From contig DATIXD010000108.1 in the NCBI GenBank assembly GCA_035518875.1, positions 1-5,738 of the forward strand: a stretch of 5,738 bases of DNA. The letters are read 5' to 3'. Made by a program: the position numbers and the translations under genes. Below are positions 1 through 5,555 of the stretch, piece by piece (position 1 is the first letter of the stretch; every line of letters begins with the position of its first letter). The notes under the pieces were generated by a model. The model did no database searches, had not been told where the DNA came from, and saw only the letters and a program-made list of their open reading frames with translations. This DNA is from DATIXD01 sp035518875 (GTDB lineage: Bacteria; Pseudomonadota; Gammaproteobacteria; Methylococcales; Methylococcaceae).

Positions 1-7
1 GAAAACG

Positions 8-205
8 TCATATCTGTTCGCATAGAACTTCCTGCTGTTTGCTCAGGGCTGACAGGAAATGGCTACCTAGGCCAAGACCAACAACACCGAGGAACACCAG
101 CGGAAATTCCACAACTGCAACGGCCACCATAATCAGGGCCGCAAGACTCAGTACCGCGAACAAAATCAAAGGCGCCATGAGACCGATCAGAAACAAAGCG
201 TGCAT
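8..205 (-). CDS. Small hydrophobic membrane protein, function unknown (65 aa)
   Basis: I do not recognise this protein. From the chosen ATG it has 65 residues. Roughly residues 3-31 and 34-53 are strongly hydrophobic (Leu, Ala, Val, Ile, Phe, Gly), separated by a short VVEFP stretch, so it probably forms two membrane-spanning helices as a hairpin in the inner membrane. It ends in a polar tail (SKQQEVLCEQI) with a single cysteine. The reading frame is open up to position 412, but I chose the ATG at 205 because a GGGGG run (211-215) sits five bases before it; ATGs at 217 and 241 have no ribosome-binding site, and the frame above 241 runs through AT-rich DNA with a promoter inside it. It lies 451 bases beyond purA and probably has its own promoter at 345-372. 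Evidence for coding is the hydrophobic pattern, the start context and the promoter; no homolog was recognised. Confidence 0.55.
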   Translation of the reverse strand: MHALFLIGLMAPLILFAVLSLAALIMVAVAVVEFPLVFLGVVGLGLGSHFLSALSKQQEVLCEQI

Positions 206-210
206 AAATA

Positions 211-215
211 CCCCC
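211..215 (-). promoter_or_regulatory. Putative ribosome-binding site of the small membrane protein
   Basis: GGGGG on the minus strand, followed by TATTT and the ATG at 205. It is G-rich rather than a classic AGGAG, so it is a weak site, but it is the only purine-rich stretch next to any of the candidate starts and decides the start chosen. Confidence 0.35.
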
Positions 216-279
216 ATAATTTGAGTTACGTAAATAATCATAACCAAAAAGGAGTGATTTCGTCGGAAATTGATCGATG

Positions 280-338
280 CGTTATAGGAAACAATTACAA
301 AAATATTACACCATAAGGCACGTTTATGGAAACAATTA
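280..338. repeat. Pair of 18-base direct repeats, 41 bases apart
   Basis: The copies at 280-297 (CGTTATAGGAAACAATTA) and 321-338 (CGTTTATGGAAACAATTA) agree at 15 of 18 bases, with the last 11 (GGAAACAATTA) identical. The start-to-start distance is 41 bases, about four turns of the helix, so both face the same side of the DNA. The second copy covers the expected transcription start of the promoter at 345-372 and the first lies in the leader. This arrangement suits a pair of operator sites, but could also be a leftover short duplication. Confidence 0.5.
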
Positions 339-344
339 ACTTGG

Positions 345-372
345 CTTATACCGCCCGATTTAGCTAGGTCAA
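345..372 (-). promoter_or_regulatory. Putative sigma70 promoter for the small membrane protein
   Basis: On the minus strand a -35 box TTGACC (372-367; five of six consensus bases) is followed after 16 bases by a -10 box TATAAG (350-345; five of six). Transcription would start near 338 and give a leader of about 133 bases before the ATG at 205. It lies in AT-rich DNA well below purA, so the small gene probably has its own transcript. A second, weaker -10-like TATGAT at 242-237 has only a poor -35 partner. Confidence 0.5.
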
Positions 373-425
373 GGATACGAAAGCGTGTGTAGTGTGGATC
401 GTCAACTCGCATGCTACCAAAGCCA

Positions 426-464
426 TGATTCAGTCCTTCGACAGGATCAGCGCGAACCGAATCA
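426..464. repeat. REP-like extragenic palindrome
   Basis: Imperfect 39-base palindrome. Outer arms TGATTC (426-431) and GAATCA (459-464) are exact complements, inner arms TTCG (437-440) and CGAA (453-456) likewise, with a 12-base centre. The core (435-460) resembles, with a few mismatches, a widespread repeat of the type CCTTCGACAGGCTCAGGGCG followed by AACGG, found between genes in many proteobacteria. That resemblance is from memory. It lies between purA and the small gene, as expected for such elements, and may fold as a hairpin that protects the 3' end of the purA transcript. Confidence 0.5.
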
Positions 465-656
465 ACTTGTTCAGAGTCTGCCGAATGGGATAAGTGGCGA
501 TCTTTTCAAAAGGAAAAGGCAACTTCATTGCTGGTGAAGAAGATGCAGCCCTATTGAGTCGTCCTGACCCCAACGCCGGTGGGAAACGGAATTTTGGTGG
601 CTTTACTTTCTGTGTGATTGGGAAGAGAGGCTCAACCCCCTGCGGCTGCTTCCCCC

Positions 657-1949
657 TCAATCGAAGGGATGCCGCAGGACGATGGTTTCCTTGCGGTCGG
701 GGCCCGTGGACAGGATATCCACCGGCACGCCCACCAGTTTTTCGATGCGTTTGATGTAAGCCTTGGCGTTGGCGGGTAGATCGTCATAGGCGGTCACGCC
801 GGCGGTGGTTTCGCTCCAGCCGGGCATCTCTTCGATGATGGGCTGGCACTGGGCGTATTTCTCCGCACCTACTGGAACGCTGTCGGTTCTCCGACCGGCC
901 AGCTGATAGCCGGTGCAGATGCCGATTTTTTCGAGTCCGTCCAGTACGTCTAGTTTGGTCAAACACAGGCCGCTGAGGCTGTTCAGCCGGGCCGATTTTT
1001 TCATCAGCACGGCGTCGAACCAGCCGCAGCGCCGGGCTCGGCCGGTGGTGGCCCCGAACTCCGCGCCCTTAGAAGACAGGTGCTGACCGACCTCATCCAA
1101 CAGTTCGGTGGGGAAAGGACCGTTGCCGACGCGAGTCGAGTATGCTTTGGTGATGCCCAGCACATAGTCGAAATCCAGAAGGCCCAGGCCCGTGCCGCAA
1201 GCCGCCCCACCCGAGGTGGTGTTCGAGGAGGTGACATAGGGATAAGTGCCGTGATCGATGTCGAGCATGGCGCCCTGAGCCCCTTCGAATAGCACATTCG
1301 CGCCTCTATCCTGGTAGTCGTAAAGCACTGCGGCGACATCACCCAGCATGGGTTCGATCTGCTCGCCGAGGGCGAGCATGCGCTCCAGGGTCTTAGCGTA
1401 GTCTACGGGTTGCGCCCGGAAATAGCCGGTGAGGACGAAGTTGTGGTATTCCAGCAGCTCTTTGAGACGCTCTGCGAAGCCCGCCGGATTGCGAAGATCG
1501 CCCGCGCGCAAGCCGCGCCGCGCGACTTTGTCCTCATAGGCCGGACCGATCCCGCGTCCCGTCGTCCCGATCGCCTTGGCGCCGCGAGCGCTTTCCCGCG
1601 CCAAATCCAATGACACGTGCACCGGCAGGATCAGCGTGCAAGCCTCACTGATCATGAGATGCTCTCGCACCGGAACGCCGGCCTTCTCCAGCAGAAGGAT
1701 TTCTTCCATCAGCGCCTCGGGGCACAACACGACGCCGTTGCCGATGGCGCACCGAACGTTTTCCCGCAAAATGCCGGAAGGGATCAGATGCAGCACCGTC
1801 TTCTTGCCGTCGATCACCAAGGTGTGACCGGCATTGTGACCGCCCTGGAAGCGGATCACGGCATTCGCACGCTCGGTCAATAGATCGACCAGTTTGCCCT
1901 TGCCTTCGTCCCCCCACTGAGTGCCGATTACGACGACGTTCTTGCCCAT
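657..1949 (-). CDS. purA: Adenylosuccinate synthetase
   Basis: Cytoplasmic enzyme that joins aspartate to IMP at the cost of GTP to make adenylosuccinate, the first of two steps from IMP to AMP. The 430-residue product is full length (E. coli enzyme 432). Visible motifs: GDEGKGK at 13-19 with catalytic Asp14; GGHNAGHT at 36-43 with catalytic His42; the IMP-binding segment GTTGRGIGPAYEDK at 128-141; FEGAQGAMLDIDHGTYPYVT at 221-240; TTGRARRCGWFD at 301-312 with the Arg304 equivalent of E. coli Arg303; the guanine-recognition TKLDVLDG at 331-338; and the C-terminal STGPDRKETI at 414-423. The start at 1949 gives the usual MGKNVVVIGTQWGDEGKGK beginning and has GGAAG eight bases upstream; the frame continues up to 2024, but that would overlap the end of hisZ. 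It follows hisZ by 29 bases and is probably co-transcribed with it. No key residue is missing. Confidence 0.98.
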   Translation of the reverse strand: MGKNVVVIGTQWGDEGKGKLVDLLTERANAVIRFQGGHNAGHTLVIDGKKTVLHLIPSGILRENVRCAIGNGVVLCPEALMEEILLLEKAGVPVREHLMISEACTLILPVHVSLDLARESARGAKAIGTTGRGIGPAYEDKVARRGLRAGDLRNPAGFAERLKELLEYHNFVLTGYFRAQPVDYAKTLERMLALGEQIEPMLGDVAAVLYDYQDRGANVLFEGAQGAMLDIDHGTYPYVTSSNTTSGGAACGTGLGLLDFDYVLGITKAYSTRVGNGPFPTELLDEVGQHLSSKGAEFGATTGRARRCGWFDAVLMKKSARLNSLSGLCLTKLDVLDGLEKIGICTGYQLAGRRTDSVPVGAEKYAQCQPIIEEMPGWSETTAGVTAYDDLPANAKAYIKRIEKLVGVPVDILSTGPDRKETIVLRHPFD

Positions 1950-1957
1950 TTCTCGCG

Positions 1958-1962
1958 CTTCC
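1958..1962 (-). promoter_or_regulatory. Ribosome-binding site of purA
   Basis: GGAAG on the minus strand, eight bases before the ATG at 1949, inside the short hisZ-purA gap. It supports the 430-residue start over the longer in-frame start at 2024. Confidence 0.6.
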
Positions 1963-1978
1963 AATTGATCGGTAAATA

Positions 1979-3175
1979 TTATTCGGTTACGGGTACGACT
2001 TCCCAGCTCTGGCCTTGTTTGCACAGCTGGTGTCGGCAGCCCATGGCCGCGGCCCCGCCTTGCTGGTCGACCAGTTCCTGAATGACGATTCGGCCGCTTG
2101 TCCGCAGGCTGCGGATGGCTTCATGGAGATCGGCCTCATCGCCGGCCGGCGCGAAAATGGTCTGCGGCTCGGGAGCATTGTCCAAGGTAGCATCGGCGAG
2201 CCGCGCCAGTACTTTCAAATCGGCGCTAAAACCGGTGGCGGGCCGCGCCCTTCCGAAAACCTTGCCGATATCGTCGTAACGCCCGCCTCGCGCGATTTCC
2301 CGGCCGTAACCTGGGACGTAGGCGGCGAAGACCACGCCGGTCTTGTAATGATACCCTCTCAATTCGGCCAAATCGAAATGAATCGGCAAGCTGGGGTGAG
2401 ACTGGTTCAGCTTTCCGGCGATCTTCTCCAGATCGAACAGAGCCTTTTTCACGCCTTCGTCGGCCGTACCCAACCGCTGCCGGGCTTCATCGATGACCTC
2501 CGAACCGCCGTTGAGCTCGATCAGTGCGCCCAACATGTCGGCCGATATGCCATCGGCTCGGTTGGTCTTGAGAAAATCCAGCAGCTCGGGGCGGGCTTTT
2601 CTTTGCAGGATCTCAAACAGATCCGCTTCCTGCTGAGGGTCCAGGCCCGCCTGCTTGGCCAGCCCACGATAAATGCCGACATGACCCAAATCCAGATACA
2701 CATCTTTGAGGCCTGCGATGGCCAGCATTTCCAACACGAGCCGGATCACCTCGAGATCGCTGGCATTGCCAGCATGCCCATACAATTCGGCGCCTATCTG
2801 AAGGGGACTGCGCGATTTCTCCAGATGATCCGACTGGGTATGCAGCACCGTGCCCAAGTAACAAAGCCGGGCCGGCAGATCGTCGCTCGAGTTGCGCGCA
2901 TCGATACGGGCGACCTGAGGCGTCATGTCGGCGCGAACACCCATCAGCCGCCCGCTGATCTGATCGATCAGCTTGAAGGTTTGCAAGTCCAGATCGTGAC
3001 CGGCTCCGGTCAGCAAAGATTCGATATATTCGATGAAAGGCGGTATGACCTGCTGGTACCCCCAACTGGCGAACAGGTCCATGACCTTACGGCGCAAGCG
3101 CTCGAGCCGCCTCGCTTCCGCCGGCAGGACCTCGTCAATTCCCTCGGGCAGCAACCAACGATCTTCCGACAGCAT
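1979..3175 (-). CDS. hisZ: ATP phosphoribosyltransferase regulatory subunit (HisRS-like)
   Basis: HisZ is a catalytically inactive relative of histidyl-tRNA synthetase. It binds the short form of HisG to form the hetero-octameric ATP phosphoribosyltransferase that starts histidine synthesis, and is needed for its activity and histidine feedback. The 398-residue product begins MLSEDRWLLPEGIDEVLP, the usual HisZ N-terminus, followed by the class II synthetase-like fold: IEYIESLLTGAG (48-59), RLMGVRADMTPQVARIDA (76-93, motif 2 region), SRSPLQIGAELYG (121-133), LRGYHYKTGVVF (272-283, matching the HisRS histidine-binding site) and ARGGRYDD (295-302). Its length is typical for HisZ and too short for HisRS, and the HisRS anticodon-binding domain is absent. 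The ATG at 3175 is the first in frame; no good Shine-Dalgarno is visible before it, only AAGATAAGAA. It lies 155 bases below hflC and 29 above purA. A short-form hisG should be elsewhere in the genome. Confidence 0.95.
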   Translation of the reverse strand: MLSEDRWLLPEGIDEVLPAEARRLERLRRKVMDLFASWGYQQVIPPFIEYIESLLTGAGHDLDLQTFKLIDQISGRLMGVRADMTPQVARIDARNSSDDLPARLCYLGTVLHTQSDHLEKSRSPLQIGAELYGHAGNASDLEVIRLVLEMLAIAGLKDVYLDLGHVGIYRGLAKQAGLDPQQEADLFEILQRKARPELLDFLKTNRADGISADMLGALIELNGGSEVIDEARQRLGTADEGVKKALFDLEKIAGKLNQSHPSLPIHFDLAELRGYHYKTGVVFAAYVPGYGREIARGGRYDDIGKVFGRARPATGFSADLKVLARLADATLDNAPEPQTIFAPAGDEADLHEAIRSLRTSGRIVIQELVDQQGGAAAMGCRHQLCKQGQSWEVVPVTE

Positions 3176-3256
3176 GATGGATGGTTCTTATCTTGAATTG
3201 GGTGGAAATGGCGAGACCAGCATCAGAACACGGCCGGGCTCATTTGGTTCGGAGAA

Positions 3257-3297
3257 TTCCGCCGATCCCGTGAGGGTCGGGTGCAAGATCGGCGAAA
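3257..3297 (-). other. Possible RNA hairpin in the hflC-hisZ gap
   Basis: Read as minus-strand RNA, the arms UUUCGCCGAUC (3297-3287) and GAUCGGCGGAA (3267-3257) pair over 11 positions: ten Watson-Crick pairs and one G-U, with a 19-base loop. No U-run follows (next bases UUCUCC), so it is not a standard intrinsic terminator. It could be an mRNA-stabilising or processing structure, an inefficient terminator, or a DNA-binding dyad. Confidence 0.4.
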
Positions 3298-3330
3298 TCG
3301 TCTACGCCCGTTTCATTGAGAGCTCGTCGC

Positions 3331-4191
3331 CTACTTTGATTTCTTGAAATACTTGAAGAACTCGGAATCGGGTTCCAGCACGATGGTATTGCCTTCACGC
3401 TCCAATGCCTGCCTGTACGCGGTCAAGCTGCGATAAAAAGAGAAAAACTCCTTGTTCTTACCATAGGCCTGCGCATAGATTTCCGACGCGATGGCATCGC
3501 CTTCGCCGCGTTTGAGTTCTGCGTCGCGATATGCATCGCCGAGAATCACTTCACGCTGGCGATCGGCGTCCGCCCGAATACGTTCGGCCGTCTCTGCCCC
3601 GCGCGAGCGGAAATCCCTGGCGACGCGCGCCCGTTCGGCTTCCATGCGGCGGTAGACGGAGGAACTGACCTCGCTGGGTAGGTCGACCCGCATCACCCGG
3701 ATGTCGACGATGTCGATGCCCAGACCGTCCGCAGCCGGGCCGGCGGCCTTGATCAGGATGTCATGAATCTGTCCTCGCTCCGAGGAAACCAGTTCGCGAA
3801 TGGTGCGTTTGCTGAACTCGCCGCGCATCGCGTCCTTGACGATCTGGTCCAGGCGGACATTGGCCTGCACCACATCACCGGCAACCGTCGTGTAATATTT
3901 CGCAACGTCTTTGATCCGCCATTTCGCGAACGAGTCGACGATGACGTTCTTCTTTTCCGAGGTGAGGAAGCGCTCCGGCTTGGACTCCAGGGTCAAAATG
4001 CGTGCATCGAACTTCTTGACATTATTGATGAGGGGTATCTTGAAATAAAGACCCGGCGCATAGTCCGTCTCGACGATCTCGCCCAGGCGGAATTTAATGG
4101 CTTTCTGCGTTTCGCTGACGGTAAATACCGACATGGCCGCAAAAATCAGCAAGATAACCAGCAAAAGAATGACTTTATTCTGAACCATCAT
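3331..4191 (-). CDS. hflC: HflC, SPFH-family partner of the FtsH protease
   Basis: HflC pairs with HflK in a large inner-membrane assembly that encloses FtsH and modulates its proteolysis of membrane proteins. The product has 286 residues (285 from the second ATG). One N-terminal membrane helix (about 6-25) is followed by the SPFH/band 7 domain starting FTVSETQKAIKFRLGEIV (23-40), with YAPGLYFKIPLI (44-55), VDSFAKWRIKD (85-95) and VDIRVMRVDLP (162-172). Then comes a long charged coiled coil (about 180-245) with the family-typical RMEAERARVARDFRSRGAE and a C-terminal EFFKYFKKSK. It is shorter than E. coli HflC (334), as in many other proteobacteria. Its start overlaps the hflK stop (ATGATG with TGA inside), so translation is coupled to hflK. 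GAGGGG at 4195-4200 lies three bases from the first ATG and six from the second, so the ATG at 4188 may be the real start. Confidence 0.96.
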   Translation of the reverse strand: MMVQNKVILLLVILLIFAAMSVFTVSETQKAIKFRLGEIVETDYAPGLYFKIPLINNVKKFDARILTLESKPERFLTSEKKNVIVDSFAKWRIKDVAKYYTTVAGDVVQANVRLDQIVKDAMRGEFSKRTIRELVSSERGQIHDILIKAAGPAADGLGIDIVDIRVMRVDLPSEVSSSVYRRMEAERARVARDFRSRGAETAERIRADADRQREVILGDAYRDAELKRGEGDAIASEIYAQAYGKNKEFFSFYRSLTAYRQALEREGNTIVLEPDSEFFKYFKKSK

Positions 4192-5375
4192 TGTCCCCTC
4201 GCCTCACGGCCACGGATGGTGGCGCGAGTACTTTTCGCGGCATTATCCAGGATATCTTGCGGCGCCTGCAGAGATTCGGCCTCTTTGACCGTGTCCGTGG
4301 GGACTGCCGTTCTATGAAGCCTGTCGATAGGCAGATAGATCACGTTGTTCCCGCCCTTCACGTCCAGCATAAGGGTATTGGTTTTTCCCAGCACCGACTC
4401 GATTGTGTCCAAATAAAGGCGTTCGCGGGTCACTTCCGGGGCCTTTTCATACTCGGTCAAAAGCTGTTTGAATCGGCCCGCCTCACCTTGGGCCTTGGCG
4501 ATCAGTTTCTGCTTGTAGGCTTCGGACTCTTCCGTCAGCCGCGCCGCCGCGCCGCGCGCCTTAGGCACGACCTCATTGGCGTAAGCTTCTGCCTCGTTTT
4601 TCAGGCGCTGCTCGTCCTCGCGGGCCTTGATCGCGTCTTCGAAGGCATTTTGGACGTCTTCCGGCGGCTGTGCATCGACGAAATTCACCGTGATGACGCG
4701 GATGCCCGTACGGTATTGATCCAGGATTTGCTGGATCTCGGCCTTGATCTCGTCGACGATGCTGCTGCGGCCCTCGGTCAGCACGAAGTCCATGCTGCTC
4801 TTGCCGATGACGCCCCGCTCGGCGCTCTCCATGACCTGTTTCAAGGTCACATCGGGATCGAGTACGTTGAATAGATAATCCTTGGCGTCCTTGATCTGGT
4901 ATTGGACTGCCATCCGGATATCGACGATGTTCTCGTCCTGGGTCAGCATCAAGGCCTCGCGAGGCACCGAACCCAGCGCTTGCTGACGACCTGCGGAACG
5001 ATAGCCCACCTCGACGGGCCGTACCTGCTCGACATTAACGATGGCGACGCTCTCAAACGGGGCCGGTATGTGCCAGTGCGGCCCCGGCAAGGTCGTTTCC
5101 GTGTACTTGCCGAAACGGGTAACCACACCACGGTTGCCCTCATCGACGATATAAATGCCGGTAAGTGCCCAAATCGCCACGACTACTGCTGCGACCAGCA
5201 GCGCGATCGTTTTCATGGGGGTGCCGCCATCGCGACCGCCCGAACCGCCACCGAACAATTTGCCTATCTTGCCTTGCAAGGAACGCATCACTTCCTCAAG
5301 ATCGGGAGGGGTTCCCTGTTGATCGCGCCCGCTCCACGGGTCTTTCTTGCTACCGCCCGGTTCATTCCAGGACAT
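4188..5375 (-). CDS. hflK: HflK, SPFH-family partner of the FtsH protease
   Basis: HflK alternates with HflC in the membrane cage around FtsH. The 395-residue protein has a polar, Gly/Pro-rich cytoplasmic N-terminus (1-53, MSWNEPGGSKKDPW and FGGGSGGRDGG) typical of HflK, one membrane helix (about 55-77), then the SPFH/band 7 domain: VDEGNRGVVTRFGKY (77-91), LPGPHWHIPAPFESV (96-110), LMLTQDENIVDIRMAVQYQI (142-161), and the IRVITVNFVDAQPPEDV stretch (225-241). A charged coiled coil follows (about 242-310; AREDEQRLKNEAEAYANEVV, ARGAAARLTEESEAYKQK). The C-terminal tail (about 352-395) is polar. E. coli HflK has 419 residues, so it is complete but slightly short. The ATG at 5375 has a strong AGGAG seven bases upstream. 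It overlaps hflC by four bases and probably has its own promoter at 5454-5482, separate from hflX. Confidence 0.97.
   Translation of the reverse strand: MSWNEPGGSKKDPWSGRDQQGTPPDLEEVMRSLQGKIGKLFGGGSGGRDGGTPMKTIALLVAAVVVAIWALTGIYIVDEGNRGVVTRFGKYTETTLPGPHWHIPAPFESVAIVNVEQVRPVEVGYRSAGRQQALGSVPREALMLTQDENIVDIRMAVQYQIKDAKDYLFNVLDPDVTLKQVMESAERGVIGKSSMDFVLTEGRSSIVDEIKAEIQQILDQYRTGIRVITVNFVDAQPPEDVQNAFEDAIKAREDEQRLKNEAEAYANEVVPKARGAAARLTEESEAYKQKLIAKAQGEAGRFKQLLTEYEKAPEVTRERLYLDTIESVLGKTNTLMLDVKGGNNVIYLPIDRLHRTAVPTDTVKEAESLQAPQDILDNAAKSTRATIRGREARGQ
4195..4200 (-). promoter_or_regulatory. Ribosome-binding site of hflC (start-deciding)
   Basis: GAGGGG on the minus strand inside the last codons of hflK. 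Spacing is three bases to the ATG at 4191 and six to the ATG at 4188; the latter spacing is the more usual, so it favours the second start. Confidence 0.65.
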
Positions 5376-5382
5376 TGGGTGA

Positions 5383-5387
5383 CTCCT
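5383..5387 (-). promoter_or_regulatory. Ribosome-binding site of hflK
   Basis: AGGAG on the minus strand, seven bases before the ATG at 5375. It is the best Shine-Dalgarno in the window and fixes the hflK start. Confidence 0.8.
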
Positions 5388-5453
5388 GCATTAGTTCTGT
5401 CTCTCGGGTATATTCAATGAGCATGTCCGTCAGGTGACGAGATTGAGACCGGA

Positions 5454-5482
5454 ATTATCCAAGAAAATGCCAGGATGTACAA
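5454..5482 (-). promoter_or_regulatory. Putative promoter for hflKC
   Basis: On the minus strand TTGTAC (5482-5477) lies 17 bases before GATAAT (5459-5454), which matches five of six -10 consensus bases; the -35 box is weak (three of six). Transcription would start near 5447, leaving a leader of about 70 bases. The -35 box shares its first bases with the end of the hflX terminator T-run. The location just after a terminator makes a promoter here likely, but this exact assignment is uncertain. An alternative is CTGACG (near 5432) with TATACC (near 5412). Confidence 0.35.
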
Positions 5483-5522
5483 AAAAGAACCTCCCGTCCG
5501 GCTATGCGTTTCCACGGGTTCT
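5481..5522 (-). terminator. Intrinsic terminator after hflX
   Basis: In the minus-strand RNA, AGAACC (5522-5517) pairs with GGUUCU (5491-5486). The stem can be extended by CGU with ACG across a three-base bulge, and six U (5486-5481) follow directly. It starts 34 bases after the hflX stop codon. It should end, or reduce, hflX transcripts before hflK, so hflK and hflC would need their own promoter. Confidence 0.7.
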
Positions 5523-5555
5523 CTGCCGTGAAACCAACAATCCATTCGGTTTCCC

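Larger units (their letters stand above)
206..656. other. 451-base stretch with no convincing gene
   Basis: The lower part (206-372) is the AT-rich leader and promoter of the small membrane protein with its direct repeats, plus an 8-base palindrome TTACGTAA at 226-233. The REP-like palindrome is at 426-464. The part next to purA (465-656) holds no RNA gene that I can see and no typical intrinsic terminator for purA: I found no stable stem followed by a run of T in the minus-strand direction. Open frames here on either strand start from TTG or ATG without ribosome-binding sites, and their translations (for example minus 430-660) are Pro/Lys/Arg-rich with no recognisable domain. Confidence 0.6.

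Noticed and set aside
206..412. Extended 134-residue version of the small membrane protein starting at 412
   Set aside because: No ribosome-binding site at 412, the extra N-terminal part is unlike a protein domain, and a good promoter (345-372) lies inside it.
502..512. CTTTTCAAAAG near-palindrome as a terminator of purA
   Set aside because: Only five weak A-T-rich pairs with a one-base centre and no T-run after it in the purA direction; too short to fold stably.
430..660. 76-codon minus-strand frame after purA starting at TTG overlapping the purA stop
   Set aside because: Rare start codon, composition rich in Pro, Lys and Arg, no recognisable domain, and its end is made of the REP-like palindrome; kept only as an unexplained segment.
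1950..2024. Longer purA start at 2024 (25 extra residues)
   Set aside because: It would overlap the end of hisZ, lacks family support, and the ATG at 1949 has GGAAG upstream and the standard PurA N-terminus.
2015..3196. 393-codon open frame on the plus strand opposite hisZ
   Set aside because: It is the antisense shadow of the well-supported hisZ gene in GC-rich DNA; its translation shows no recognisable domain and no Shine-Dalgarno was noted.
4191..4874. 227-codon plus-strand frame opposite hflK
   Set aside because: Antisense shadow of hflK; no independent signal for translation.
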